Shown: positions 33,410-41,750 of the stretch, in pieces
How positions within the stretch are numbered: position 1 is the stretch's first letter
Layout of the letters: each line of letters opens with the position of its first letter
DNA from: Blautia sp. AF19-10LB
GTDB lineage: Bacteria > Bacillota > Clostridia > Lachnospirales > Lachnospiraceae
Direction: 5' to 3'
Length of the DNA stretch: 64,000 nucleotides
Assembly: GCF_003461245.1 (NCBI RefSeq)
Contig: NZ_QTWS01000006.1
Span: 6,985 to 70,984, forward strand
Position numbers and translations under genes: made by a program
The notes under the pieces: model-generated
Databases searched by the model: none
What the model saw: only the letters and a program-made list of their open reading frames with translations
What the model was told of the DNA's origin: nothing

Positions 33410-34294
33410 TTATACTTTCTCCTGGATGTTCTTGCCGAACAGTCCGGTAGGTTTTACAAGAAGCACTACGATCAGGACGCCGAAACAGATAGCATCTGCA
33501 ACCTGCGAAGAAATATATGCTTTACCAAAGATCTCGATCACGCCAAGGAGGATTCCTCCGACCATGGCTCCCGGAATGGATCCGATACCACCGAATACGG
33601 CTGCAACGAAAGCTTTAATACCAGGCATTGCTCCTGTATATGGAGTCAGTGTCGGGTAAGTCTGGCAGAGAAGAAGTCCTGCGATCGCTGCAAGTCCGGA
33701 ACCGATCGCAAATGTCATGGAGATTGTCGCATTGACATTGACACCCATGAGCTGTGCGGCGTCGCGGTCCTCAGATACTGCCTGCATCGCACGTCCCGGT
33801 TTTGTCTTCTGAACAAAAAGCATCAGACCGACCATGATCACGATACAGGTAAGGATCGTTACAATAGTTATTCCTTTGATCACAAGCTGTCCGTCAAATA
33901 AAGACACGGACGGCACATCGATAACAGTTACGAAACTCTTGGCATCTGCTCCGAAGATCAAAAGTGCCAGGTTCTGAAGCAGATAGCTGACACCGATCGC
34001 GGTGATCAGTACTGCAAGGTTGGAAGACGCCTTACGAAGCGGGCTGTATGCGACTTTCTCGATCACCATACCAAGAACGGTACAGAAGATTACAGAAAGT
34101 ACGATAGCCAGCACCGGAGACATGCCTCCTTTGGTAACAGCGGTAAGAATCACAAATGCACCGACCATGATGACATCACCATGAGCGAAGTTCAGCATTT
34201 TTGCAATACCATACACCATTGTGTACCCCAGGGCAATGATCGCATAGATACTGCCCAGGCTGATTCCATCTTTTAAGTATGATAAAAAGCTCAT
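33410..34294 (-). CDS. livH: Branched-chain amino-acid ABC transporter permease LivH
   Basis: A 294-aa permease with about eight helices. Family blocks: ALGYTMVYGIAKMLNFAHGDVIMVGAF near the N-terminus and AVSEDRDAAQLMGVNVN (coupling loop) in the middle. It lies 110 bp after livK, separated by a hairpin that may reduce expression relative to the binding protein. Confidence 0.95.
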   Translation of the reverse strand: MSFLSYLKDGISLGSIYAIIALGYTMVYGIAKMLNFAHGDVIMVGAFVILTAVTKGGMSPVLAIVLSVIFCTVLGMVIEKVAYSPLRKASSNLAVLITAIGVSYLLQNLALLIFGADAKSFVTVIDVPSVSLFDGQLVIKGITIVTILTCIVIMVGLMLFVQKTKPGRAMQAVSEDRDAAQLMGVNVNATISMTFAIGSGLAAIAGLLLCQTYPTLTPYTGAMPGIKAFVAAVFGGIGSIPGAMVGGILLGVIEIFGKAYISSQVADAICFGVLIVVLLVKPTGLFGKNIQEKV

Positions 34295-34344
34295 AATGCA
34301 CCTCTTTAAATTATTAACTGATTGGCTTATTAGTGCAAGAAAGG

Positions 34345-34380
34345 GGGGGACAGTCCTGTGATAACAGGCAACCGTCCCCC
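34345..34380 (-). terminator. Hairpin between livK and livH (partial terminator or mRNA-stabilising structure)
   Basis: GGGGGAC (34345-34351) pairs with GTCCCCC (34374-34380) and an inner CCTG/CAGG adds to the stem. The following minus-strand sequence is CTTTCTTGC, a poor T-tract, so partial read-through or 3'-end protection of livK mRNA is more likely than full termination. Confidence 0.55.
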
Positions 34381-34402
34381 GTCCTCTGAATATAGTATCT
34401 TA

Positions 34403-35563
34403 TTAGTCCATTTCTACGTAAGCGCCGTCCTGGATCTCGAAAGCTTTTGGCTCTTTGTCACATTCGCCATCTTCTGTCCATTTTGCTTTACCTGTAAGTC
34501 CGTCAAGTTCTACACTGAGCATTGCCTCAGACATAGCTGCACTGATGTCTGCATTTTCCATATCCGGTGTGATCTCTGCTGCATCTGCTGCTGCTTTCAT
34601 AGCATAGAGTACATCGTATGTATCTGCTGCGAACTGGTTCGGAACTTCATCTTTGTTTGCAGCTTCATATGCTTTAACAAATGCCTGAGATTTTTCATCT
34701 TCTGCTGTTGCAGAGAATGGTGTCAGAAGCATAACGCCTTCTGCGAGGGATGTATCGAAGTTTTCTACTCCAAGGATACCGTCCATACCGTCTACACCGA
34801 ATTTCTTAACGTCGTCCATACCAGCGTCATGTGCCTGCTGAAGGATCAGTGCGTTGTCTGCATAGTAGTTAGGAAGGAACAGAAGCTCTGCGCCGCTGTC
34901 TTTGATCTTCTTGAGCTGTACAGAGAAGTCTGTGTTGCTGTCTGCTGTGTATGCTTCGTCAGCTACAACTTCAAGACCGTTCTCGTCTGCTGCTGCAACG
35001 AATGCATCGTTGATACCGGAGTTGTAGTCTGCGGATGAATCATAGAGAATAGCTACCTTTGTAGCAAGTGCATGCTCTCCGATGTACTGTGCGGATTTGG
35101 TTCCCTGTGCCGGGTCTGTGAAACACATACGGAATTCATTGGATCCGGATGTGATGCTGTCTACTGCTGTTGCTGATGGTGTGAACAGGAATGTATCCTC
35201 TGCTGCCTCTGCACCTACAGCGATACAGGAACCGGATGTAACGGTACCACAAAGCATCTGCATTCCTTTGTCCAGAAGGTCGTTGTATGCGTTTACAGCC
35301 TTCTCCGGGTCAGCCTGGTCATCACCAGCGTCAAGGATCTCTACGTTGTATCCGTTGAATCCGCCGTTAGCATTGATCTCTTCTGCTGCAACCTGTGCTG
35401 CATGGTATACACCAAGACCATACTGTGCGTTGTCACCTGTCATCGGTCCGATAACACCGATCTTGAAAGTCTCGTCGTCTGCTGCAAATGCAGATACAGG
35501 CATCATTGTTGCTGTCATTGCTACTGCTGCTGTTAAACTAAGTGCTTTCTTCCATGTTTTCAT
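34403..35563 (-). CDS. livK: Branched-chain amino-acid binding protein (LivK type)
   Basis: A 386-aa periplasmic-binding-protein family I receptor. The signal peptide MKTWKKALSLTAAVAMTATM...SAFA ends in an AxA site, and no Cys follows, so it lacks the lipobox expected for a monoderm binding protein. The mature domain begins DDETFKIGVIGPMTGDNAQYG with the typical ligand-binding block. AGGAGG precedes the ATG. First gene of the liv operon, with its own promoter. Ligand (Leu/Ile/Val or another amino acid) is inferred from the family and operon. Confidence 0.93.
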   Translation of the reverse strand: MKTWKKALSLTAAVAMTATMMPVSAFAADDETFKIGVIGPMTGDNAQYGLGVYHAAQVAAEEINANGGFNGYNVEILDAGDDQADPEKAVNAYNDLLDKGMQMLCGTVTSGSCIAVGAEAAEDTFLFTPSATAVDSITSGSNEFRMCFTDPAQGTKSAQYIGEHALATKVAILYDSSADYNSGINDAFVAAADENGLEVVADEAYTADSNTDFSVQLKKIKDSGAELLFLPNYYADNALILQQAHDAGMDDVKKFGVDGMDGILGVENFDTSLAEGVMLLTPFSATAEDEKSQAFVKAYEAANKDEVPNQFAADTYDVLYAMKAAADAAEITPDMENADISAAMSEAMLSVELDGLTGKAKWTEDGECDKEPKAFEIQDGAYVEMD

Positions 35564-35627
35564 AATAAAGCTCCTCCTTTAATCTTTAGCCCGCGCACTT
35601 TCATTCGCTAAAGCTTTAATGTTTTTG

Positions 35628-35656
35628 ATTATAGCATTGGCTATAGCTGATTGCAA
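35628..35656 (-). promoter_or_regulatory. Promoter of the liv operon
   Basis: TTGCAA (35651-35656), 17-nt spacer, TATAAT (35628-35633) on the minus strand. The roughly 60-nt 5' leader contains a CTTTAGC/GCTAAAG hairpin (35584-35613). Confidence 0.65.
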
Positions 35657-35726
35657 GGGAAAATTTTAGATTTATTTAAGAATTTGTTTATTTAACAAGG
35701 ATATGTGTCCTTGTATCGCGGACATT

Positions 35727-37205
35727 CTATTCAAATCTGACTGTCATATTCTCCGGAATATGATAAAACTCCTTGAATTTTTCGTTCCAGATCTCATCTA
35801 TCGGTTCCGTATATCCTGTATAATCACTGAATGGCATGACCGGAAGTGTCAGTTCCTCTGCATTCTGTTCGACTGCCTCTTCGATCAGCTCTGCTCTGTA
35901 ATCACTGTACTTCCCTATTATCATAAAAATTCTCACATAAAATACGGCTGAAATACAAACTGTTACTGCAAGGATCAGTGCCGGATAAAAAACCTGTATT
36001 TCTCCTCTGTTTTTCAAAAAATATTGAAGAATTTTTGCTGTCGTCAGCACTTCAAATACATAAGAAATATAAAAGCATCTCGGACCGATCGGATCTGCCG
36101 CAATAAGCGGTGCTGCAAAAGCCAGAGATCCGAGATATGTAATACAGATCGAAATTCGTTCTTCTTTTTCTGTAAACATCCAGATACACAGAAGCACATT
36201 TATAAAAAACAGCATGGAAAGAAGTGCCATAATCCCTCTGTCCACCGCCTGGTTTCCATCAAATGTCCACTCTGGACAAATTCTGTGAAAAATACTGTAC
36301 ACACTGTACCCCCAGAAAACGACCAGCATCTCTGCTGCTGCAAAACTTTGTTTTCTTTTTTTCAGGATCAGAGCAGTCAGCAAAACTGCAAGTATCACTG
36401 TCAGTACCCAGTTATTCAGAACCAGGTTTGTCCATATCCTGACAACAAACCTCTGGAGCAGTACTCCTGCACTCATATCAATGCTTTTATAGGTTTTTCC
36501 ATTATGCACTGCCGCACTGGAATATGCCGAATTAGAAAACATGACCACCGCCCCCAGAATTGCGGACCACAGATAATTCACTTCTATCAAATAAATCTTT
36601 CTGTATCTGACACCAGTGTAAATCATCATCCATACTGCATATGCAACAACAATGATCGTTATATTTTCGCTGAATAGCTGGACACATATTCCCAGTGGGA
36701 TGACTGCCAAAGTTTGAAACCATGAGTATTTTTCCACTTTATTTCTGTAAAGCTCATCTGTCCATATAAAATAGACCAGAAACAATGGCACCGGAACTTC
36801 GTAATTAACAAAAGCAGCCGGCCATCCATAGCTCTGCCCATACAGGGAAGCCGGGACAGCGAGTAACAATAAGATGAGGCTCAGAAGAAGAATCGGGTCT
36901 GACTTATCTTTTTCTGAAAAAGTTTTTCTTCGCACACTCATTTCCATCAGCCATACGATCAGCACCATACATACGGATATTACAAGTGTTTTTGCCACTT
37001 CTGACCTTGTGATCAGCAATGCCAGAATATTTCCCAGATATCTTCCATTATATCCTGAAAAGCCTCTCTTCATCAGTTCCACTCTCTGAGGAAGTCCCCA
37101 CTTCCACTCATCAAGGCAGTATGGGACTTTATATCCCAAATATACAAACAACATAAAAAATGCAGCATAAATAAAATATCTTACCCTGTTATCTTTGATC
37201 TTCAT
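35727..37205 (-). CDS. Polytopic membrane protein, DUF6056-like, possible GT-C-type glycosyltransferase
   Basis: A 492-aa protein with roughly 11-12 hydrophobic helices and a long C-terminal extracytoplasmic tail (about 425-492). The N-terminal loop after the first helix contains DEWKWG and the helix-loop sequence GYNGRYLGN, resembling the first-loop acidic motifs of GT-C glycosyltransferases and DUF6056 proteins. I do not recognise a precise family, and the acceptor and donor are unknown. The gene stands alone between the liv operon promoter and the rplT terminator; no sugar-polymer genes adjoin it. Confidence 0.7.
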   Translation of the reverse strand: MKIKDNRVRYFIYAAFFMLFVYLGYKVPYCLDEWKWGLPQRVELMKRGFSGYNGRYLGNILALLITRSEVAKTLVISVCMVLIVWLMEMSVRRKTFSEKDKSDPILLLSLILLLLAVPASLYGQSYGWPAAFVNYEVPVPLFLVYFIWTDELYRNKVEKYSWFQTLAVIPLGICVQLFSENITIIVVAYAVWMMIYTGVRYRKIYLIEVNYLWSAILGAVVMFSNSAYSSAAVHNGKTYKSIDMSAGVLLQRFVVRIWTNLVLNNWVLTVILAVLLTALILKKRKQSFAAAEMLVVFWGYSVYSIFHRICPEWTFDGNQAVDRGIMALLSMLFFINVLLCIWMFTEKEERISICITYLGSLAFAAPLIAADPIGPRCFYISYVFEVLTTAKILQYFLKNRGEIQVFYPALILAVTVCISAVFYVRIFMIIGKYSDYRAELIEEAVEQNAEELTLPVMPFSDYTGYTEPIDEIWNEKFKEFYHIPENMTVRFE

Positions 37206-37230
37206 CTTCTCTCTCCCTGAAACTGCCGCA

Positions 37231-37265
37231 AAAAAAGACCGCAGTTATAAACTCTGCGGTCTTTT
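37231..37265. terminator. Terminator of the infC-rpmI-rplT operon
   Basis: A perfect 12-bp stem AAAAGACCGCAG/CTGCGGTCTTTT (37233-37244, 37254-37265) is followed by T residues on the minus strand. It is T-flanked on both strands. Confidence 0.92.
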
Positions 37266-37278
37266 CAGGCATATTAAC

Positions 37279-37635
37279 TTATGCTACTGCTTTCTTAGCG
37301 ATTTCAGCAAGTGCTGCGAATCCCTCTGCATCGTTTACAGCGAGCTCTGCAAGCATTTTTCTATTGATGTCAACGTTTGCTACTTTGAGTCCGTGCATCA
37401 TTTTGCTGTAGGAAAGTCCGTTCATTCTGGCTGCTGCGTTGATACGAGCGATCCAGAGCTGTCTGAACTGACGTTTTTTCTGTTTACGTCCTGCATAAGA
37501 GCTTGCAAGTGCTCTCATAACAGACTGTTTTGCTACTCTATACTGTTTGGAACGAGCTCCTCTGTAGCCCTTTGCCAGTTTTAATGTACGGTTATGTCTT
37601 TTTTTTGCGTTTAATCCGCCTTTAATTCTTGCCAT
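37279..37635 (-). CDS. rplT: 50S ribosomal protein L20
   Basis: A 118-aa, highly basic early-assembly protein of the large subunit ([25 protein letters not shown]). In Firmicutes L20 also represses its own operon by binding the leader ahead of infC. Last gene of infC-rpmI-rplT, followed by a strong terminator. Confidence 0.98.
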   Translation of the reverse strand: MARIKGGLNAKKRHNRTLKLAKGYRGARSKQYRVAKQSVMRALASSYAGRKQKKRQFRQLWIARINAAARMNGLSYSKMMHGLKVANVDINRKMLAELAVNDAEGFAALAEIAKKAVA

Positions 37636-37685
37636 TTCTTATATTTCCTCCTGTTTGTCTTCTGATATCGTCCGCTGCCTGTTAA

Positions 37686-37883
37686 TTATAAATATGGCAG
37701 AGCTTTCTTAATATTCTTCAGGTTTGTAGAATCAACAACAGTAGCTTTTCTCAGGTTTCTCTTTCTCTTCTGAGATTTCTTTGTTAAGATATGGCTCTTA
37801 TAAGCTTTATTTCTCATGATCTTTCCAGTTCCGGTCTTTTTGAAACGTTTTGCTGCTGCTCTACAAGTTTTAATCTTAGGCAT
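37686..37883 (-). CDS. rpmI: 50S ribosomal protein L35
   Basis: A 65-aa basic protein ([22 protein letters not shown]) of normal length, between infC and rplT. AGGAGG precedes the ATG. Confidence 0.98.
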   Translation of the reverse strand: MPKIKTCRAAAKRFKKTGTGKIMRNKAYKSHILTKKSQKRKRNLRKATVVDSTNLKNIKKALPYL

Positions 37884-37969
37884 TGTTATTTCCTCCTTGA
37901 TTCGTGGTTCTGTTTTTTATTTCACATTACCAGGTTCATGCACCAATGGCACAGTGTTCTGATAACTGC

Positions 37970-38476
37970 TTAACGCTTTTCGCTGAGAAACATGGTCATG
38001 CTTCTTCCTTCGATCTTAGGCGCTTTCTCTACGGTTGCAACGTCTGCGAGAAGTTCTGCAAAATCGTCGAGCACGTGTCTGCTGCTTGCCATGTGCGCCA
38101 TCTCTCTTCCTCTGAAACGAAGTGTAACCTTTACGCGGTCACCTTTGGAGAGGAACTTTCTTGCTGCATTGACCTTGGTCTTTAAGTCATTTGTATCAAT
38201 GTTTGGTGAAAGACGTACTTCCTTGATGTCGATCGTCTTCTGTTTCTTCTTAGCTTCTTTTTCCTTACGGGAGAGCTCATAACGGTATTTACCGTAATCG
38301 ATGATCTTGCACACCGGTGGTTTCGCCTGTGGTGCGATCTTTACAAGGTCAAGTCCTGCTTCCTGTGCCTTCGCCATTGCTTCTCTGGCTGACACGATTC
38401 CGAGCTGTGCTCCGTCCGGTCCGATCAGACGCACCTCTCTGTCTCTGATCTGTTCGTTAATCATTAAATTGCTAAT
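37970..38476 (-). CDS. infC: Translation initiation factor IF-3, probably with an AUU start
   Basis: A 168-aa factor that binds the 30S subunit and checks start-codon pairing. N-domain INEQIRDREVRLIGPDGAQLG, linker, and C-domain ending VEKAPKIEGRSMTMFLSEKR. The first ATG (38462-38464) has no SD nearby; GGAGG (38486-38490) lies 9 nt before an in-frame ATT at 38474-38476. Rare AUU starts on infC are known to let IF-3 repress its own synthesis, because IF-3 rejects non-standard codons, so I place the start at ATT. Translation from ATG would give a protein four residues shorter. Confidence 0.93.
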   Translation of the reverse strand: MSNLMINEQIRDREVRLIGPDGAQLGIVSAREAMAKAQEAGLDLVKIAPQAKPPVCKIIDYGKYRYELSRKEKEAKKKQKTIDIKEVRLSPNIDTNDLKTKVNAARKFLSKGDRVKVTLRFRGREMAHMASSRHVLDDFAELLADVATVEKAPKIEGRSMTMFLSEKR

Positions 38477-38709
38477 TGTAGTACACCTCCATACCTGTGA
38501 ATAAATGATATGCCTGACTCTCAGTCACCCTTCAAAAAATAAAGAGCATGGACAGAATCCACACTCTATTATACCCAGTGATGCATGAGCAAAATGCCAT
38601 GCAATATCCAGAATCCAGGAAGATTCTGCTATCTATCTCTGCATATAAACCTGAGACACAATCTCTGTGCTGAGGTGAGAGTGAAACTCTGCTTTGTTTT
38701 CTTTACGTA
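38477..38709 (-). ncRNA. infC leader RNA (probable L20 leader) with attenuator
   Basis: About 230 nt of untranslated leader from the promoter to infC. It holds an intrinsic terminator (38534-38567), an upstream CAGAATC/GATTCTG stem whose 3' half repeats the terminator's GGATTCTG, and an ATGCAT/ATGCAT stem, so alternative pairings can form. Position, length and terminator fit the Firmicute L20 leader, in which L20 binding favours termination. Confidence 0.65.
38534..38567 (-). terminator. Attenuator terminator in the infC leader
   Basis: A 10-bp stem with two G-T pairs (38543-38552 with 38558-38567) is followed on the minus strand by TTATTTTTT, 58 nt before the infC start. Confidence 0.85.
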
Positions 38710-38716
38710 CTTTAAC

Positions 38717-38745
38717 AATATACTATTCCTTCCTGAGAAAGTCAA
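38717..38745 (-). promoter_or_regulatory. Promoter of infC-rpmI-rplT
   Basis: TTGACT (38740-38745), 17-nt spacer, TATATT (38717-38722) on the minus strand. Confidence 0.75.
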
Positions 38746-38768
38746 GAAGTTTTTTTGTATATTTTAAT

Positions 38769-38813
38769 TTTTTTTGCGAATACTAGAATACGGACATACG
38801 TCCCGCAAAAAAA
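38769..38813. repeat. Hairpin upstream of the DUF1540 gene
   Basis: TTTTTTTGCG (38769-38778) and CGCAAAAAAA (38804-38813) are perfect arms, with a GGAC-ATAC-GTCC hairpin inside (38792-38803). It occupies the promoter/5' leader space of the plus-strand gene; no clear sigma-A promoter was found there. Confidence 0.5.
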
Positions 38814-38834
38814 TCAATCATGGAGGAACGAACT

Positions 38835-39161
38835 ATGACAATTCTCAAATGTTCTGCAACCAAATGTATGTACAACGAAAACGAACTCTGTTCCAGAGGT
38901 GATATCGAGATTACCGGTGCAGGTGCACGCAATGCAGATGAAACAAACTGCGGAAGTTTCCGTGAACGCAGTGCTTCCGGTGCTGCCATGAACAGCGAAG
39001 CTCACCACTGCGGCTGCGAAAAGATCAACATCGACTGCAAAGCCCAGGAATGTACCTACAACGAACACTGCAAATGTACCGCCTCCGCTATTGATGTCTC
39101 CGGATGCAGCACAGAAGGATGCAACGAGACAAAATGCAGTACCTTCTCCTGCAAATGCTGA
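38835..39161 (+). CDS. Cys-rich protein with two DUF1540 units
   Basis: A 108-aa protein with two Cys-rich DUF1540 repeats (LKCSATKCMYNENELCSRGDIEI and INIDCKAQECTYNEHCKCTASAIDV), each followed by ETNCGSF/ETKCSTF. The Cys spacing suggests metal or disulfide binding. DUF1540 proteins are typical of spore-forming Clostridia and have been linked to sporulation, but the role is unknown. The ATG at 38835 has GGAGG at 8 nt; the ATG at 38820 overlaps that SD and was rejected. Monocistronic, with a terminator shared with ftsZ. Confidence 0.88.
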   Translation: MTILKCSATKCMYNENELCSRGDIEITGAGARNADETNCGSFRERSASGAAMNSEAHHCGCEKINIDCKAQECTYNEHCKCTASAIDVSGCSTEGCNETKCSTFSCKC

Positions 39162-39196
39162 TTTCTCTTAACTGCCCTCATTCCTAAAAACAAAAC

Positions 39197-39222
39197 AAGA
39201 CGCTGTGGAAACACAGCGTCTT
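39197..39222. terminator. Bidirectional terminator between DUF1540 gene and ftsZ
   Basis: A perfect 11-bp stem AAGACGCTGTG/CACAGCGTCTT with a GAAA loop (39197-39222), A/T-flanked on both sides, serves the two convergent genes. Confidence 0.92.
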
Positions 39223-39238
39223 TTGTATGTTCTGATTC

Positions 39239-40414
39239 TTATCTGTTTCTGAGGAAATCCGGGATCTGGATGTCCTTCTTCTGAACAGTGCTTGTCGGCA
39301 CCTTGGTATTGAATGACGGAGCTGACTGCATGTTCGGCAGGTTGAAGCTTGGCATGCTCATTGTCGGCTGTGACTGGGCAGTTGTTGTTGATGCTGCTGC
39401 AGGTTTGCGGACACTGAACGGTGATGCACTGCTCCTGTTTCCAAACGGTGTGGATTTTGCTTCCAGATCGGAAAGTCCTGTTGCGATCACTGTGATTCTT
39501 GCGTAATCTGCAACGGAGTCATCGTACATAGCACCAAAGATGATATTGGAATCCTCTCCTGTGAGCTCCTGTACGTAGCTTGCTGCGTCGTTTGCATCCA
39601 TGAGAGAGATATCTCCGGAAATATTGATGATCACATGAGTTGCACCCTTGATGGTTGTCTCCAGAAGCGGGGAGGATACCGCCTGCTGTACTGCCTCCAT
39701 CGCTTTGTCGTCTCCTCTTGCTTCTCCGATTCCGATATGAGCGATTCCCTTGTCTCTCATAACAGTCTGAACATCTGCGAAGTCCAGGTTGATAAGAGCC
39801 GGGAGGTTGATCAGGTCTGTGATGCCCTGTACTGCCTGCTGGAGAACTTCATCTGCTTTGCGGAGAGCTTCCGGCATGGTTGTACGGCGATCTACGATCT
39901 CTAACAGCTTGTCATTCGGAATGACAATCAGTGTGTCAACAGCTTTCTTCAGATTTTCGATTCCGGACAGAGCATTGTTCATACGTGTTTTTGCTTCGAA
40001 ACGGAAAGGCTTCGTAACAACGCCGACGGTCAGGATTCCCATTTCCTTGGCTGCTGCTGCGATGACCGGTGCTGCACCTGTACCAGTGCCGCCGCCCATA
40101 CCACAGGTAACAAATACCATGTCTGCGCCTTCCATTAACTGTTTAACTTCTTCTATGCTCTCCTCAGCAGCCTTCTGGCCAACTTCCGGCTGTGCGCCGG
40201 CGCCAAGGCCCTTCGTAATCTTTTCACCAATCTGAAGTACTGTTGGAGCTTTGCAAAGTGTCAGGGCCTGTTTATCAGTATTTACACCAACAAACTCTAC
40301 TCCTCCGATAGCCTCTTCCACCATTCTGTTTACTGCATTATTTCCAGCTCCGCCTACGCCGATTACAATAATCTTGGCTGAAGACTCGGCCTCATTTGAC
40401 ATAATCTCTAACAA
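39239..40414 (-). CDS. ftsZ: Cell division protein FtsZ
   Basis: A 391-aa tubulin-like GTPase forming the Z-ring. GTP-binding blocks [13 protein letters not shown] and [15 protein letters not shown], the T7 loop NLDFADV, a Gln/Ser/Pro linker from about 325, and the C-terminal partner-binding peptide [11 protein letters not shown]. The start is a TTG at 40412-40414 with GGAGG 6-7 nt upstream and keeps the MLEI N-terminus; the next ATG, four codons later, is 19 nt from the SD. Last gene of the division cluster, with an extra promoter of its own. Confidence 0.98.
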   Translation of the reverse strand: MLEIMSNEAESSAKIIVIGVGGAGNNAVNRMVEEAIGGVEFVGVNTDKQALTLCKAPTVLQIGEKITKGLGAGAQPEVGQKAAEESIEEVKQLMEGADMVFVTCGMGGGTGTGAAPVIAAAAKEMGILTVGVVTKPFRFEAKTRMNNALSGIENLKKAVDTLIVIPNDKLLEIVDRRTTMPEALRKADEVLQQAVQGITDLINLPALINLDFADVQTVMRDKGIAHIGIGEARGDDKAMEAVQQAVSSPLLETTIKGATHVIINISGDISLMDANDAASYVQELTGEDSNIIFGAMYDDSVADYARITVIATGLSDLEAKSTPFGNRSSASPFSVRKPAAASTTTAQSQPTMSMPSFNLPNMQSAPSFNTKVPTSTVQKKDIQIPDFLRNR

Positions 40415-40469
40415 TGTACTTCCTCCTTTTATCTTCCTGATATTGTCATATCAAGCTACATATAGATAT

Positions 40470-40498
40470 ATCATATATTTTTTTCTTGAATTAATCAA
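40470..40498 (-). promoter_or_regulatory. Candidate ftsZ promoter
   Basis: TTGATT (40493-40498), 17-nt spacer, TATGAT (40470-40475) on the minus strand, in the 136-bp gap between ftsQ and ftsZ. Confidence 0.5.
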
Positions 40499-40550
40499 CT
40501 ACTATTTTTGTTTTTTTATACTTTTTTCACGATTCTTCGCCATCAAAGAG

Positions 40551-41750
40551 TTATCCTTCTTCATCGTAATAGCCCTCTTCTTCGTCCGAATAATCGCTCT
40601 CAGAGTCGTATTCCTGGTCACTTTCGGTGCTTTCATCGTAAGAATCTTCCTCCCCGGAAGTGTCTGATGTGTTTTCTGTATCATCAGATGTATTCGGATT
40701 TGCTCCTACATAATTTCCATCGGCATCGTATTCACCGACTCCGTCAAATCCTCCTGATTCGTTATAACCGCCGATCCAGTCTCCAAAACTGTCCAGAAGT
40801 TCCTGTGTCGGTGCAGGGCCGACATAATTCAGATCAGCATCATACTCACCACTGCCGGTATAGTCGCCTTCTTCATCGTAGCCGCCTACCCATCTCTCAG
40901 TTGCAGTGTCCAGTGCTGTTGCCGGTTTTGGTCCTACATAATCGCCATTTTCATCATATTCGCCATCGCCGGTATAGTCACCATTCTCGTCGTAGCCGCC
41001 ATTCCAGTTCTCGGCTGTGATCTCCACTTCCTCTGCCTCAAATGTCACAGTCTTTGAATTACGGGAAATATTTTCCATGTGCAGAATCCCCTTCTGTCCC
41101 TCAAGCTGTGGAAGAATGGCGATTGCCCTGGTCATTTTGTCCTCCAGATATTCATCCTTTCCAAGCTGTACAGTGATATCGCCATACAGAAGGCTGATTT
41201 CATAGCTGTCATCAAACATAATATGATCCGGAACCATATCATTCTTGGCAAAGATCGTAGAAAGGGCAACTGCTGTATTCAGAACCGTCTCCTTGATGGG
41301 AAGTTTCTCCTCCATCACGACCTTCTTCGGCTGGATGCCGTCAAAAAAGGCAACTTTCGTATCTCTTGTCTTGCTGCCCTCCACAAAATATCCATTACTG
41401 TCAAAGTAAACATAGCTGTCCAGATAAGGAATGCATCCTACAACGCTTTTTTCTTTGACGCTGATGATCAGTTTGTTCCTGCCGGAACGTCTGACATTAA
41501 AACTCTCAATATACGGAAGTTCTTCTGCCGCATTCTTGGAATAAAACAGCGGTGCAAGAATGGCATTGGATGTCATTGAGCCTTTAAGGATTTTTTCTTT
41601 CAGTTCATCCTCTGTATAATGGTCATTTCCTATAACTTCTACTGTTTTTACTTGAAAAAAAGTAAAGAAAAAAACAGCGGCAGCCAAAACCACAACAGCC
41701 ACACTGCCTATAACCAGTTTTCGTGTACTAATATTGCTGGATGTCTTCAT
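40551..41750 (-). CDS. ftsQ: Cell division protein FtsQ/DivIB with repeat-bearing acidic tail
   Basis: A 399-aa bitopic protein. Short cytoplasmic N-terminus, one membrane helix (about 12-32), POTRA domain (VKTVEVIGNDHYTEDELKEKIL onward), beta domain to about 240, then an unusual 155-residue extracytoplasmic tail. The tail has three 38-residue repeats starting at W249, W287 and W325 (W-x-GGY-(D/N)-E-x-G ... GEYD ... YVG-x-x-P), then an Asp/Glu/Ser-rich end. Typical FtsQ proteins are about 250-300 aa. The ATG at 41750 was chosen over a TTG 13 codons earlier (no SD). It overlaps the murA end by 23 nt, suggesting coupling. Confidence 0.92.
   Translation of the reverse strand: MKTSSNISTRKLVIGSVAVVVLAAAVFFFTFFQVKTVEVIGNDHYTEDELKEKILKGSMTSNAILAPLFYSKNAAEELPYIESFNVRRSGRNKLIISVKEKSVVGCIPYLDSYVYFDSNGYFVEGSKTRDTKVAFFDGIQPKKVVMEEKLPIKETVLNTAVALSTIFAKNDMVPDHIMFDDSYEISLLYGDITVQLGKDEYLEDKMTRAIAILPQLEGQKGILHMENISRNSKTVTFEAEEVEITAENWNGGYDENGDYTGDGEYDENGDYVGPKPATALDTATERWVGGYDEEGDYTGSGEYDADLNYVGPAPTQELLDSFGDWIGGYNESGGFDGVGEYDADGNYVGANPNTSDDTENTSDTSGEEDSYDESTESDQEYDSESDYSDEEEGYYDEEG

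Noticed and set aside
32615..33901. Long plus-strand frames opposite livM and livH
   Set aside because: Both are antisense to conserved permeases, with high Cys/Asp/Lys content typical of such shadows.
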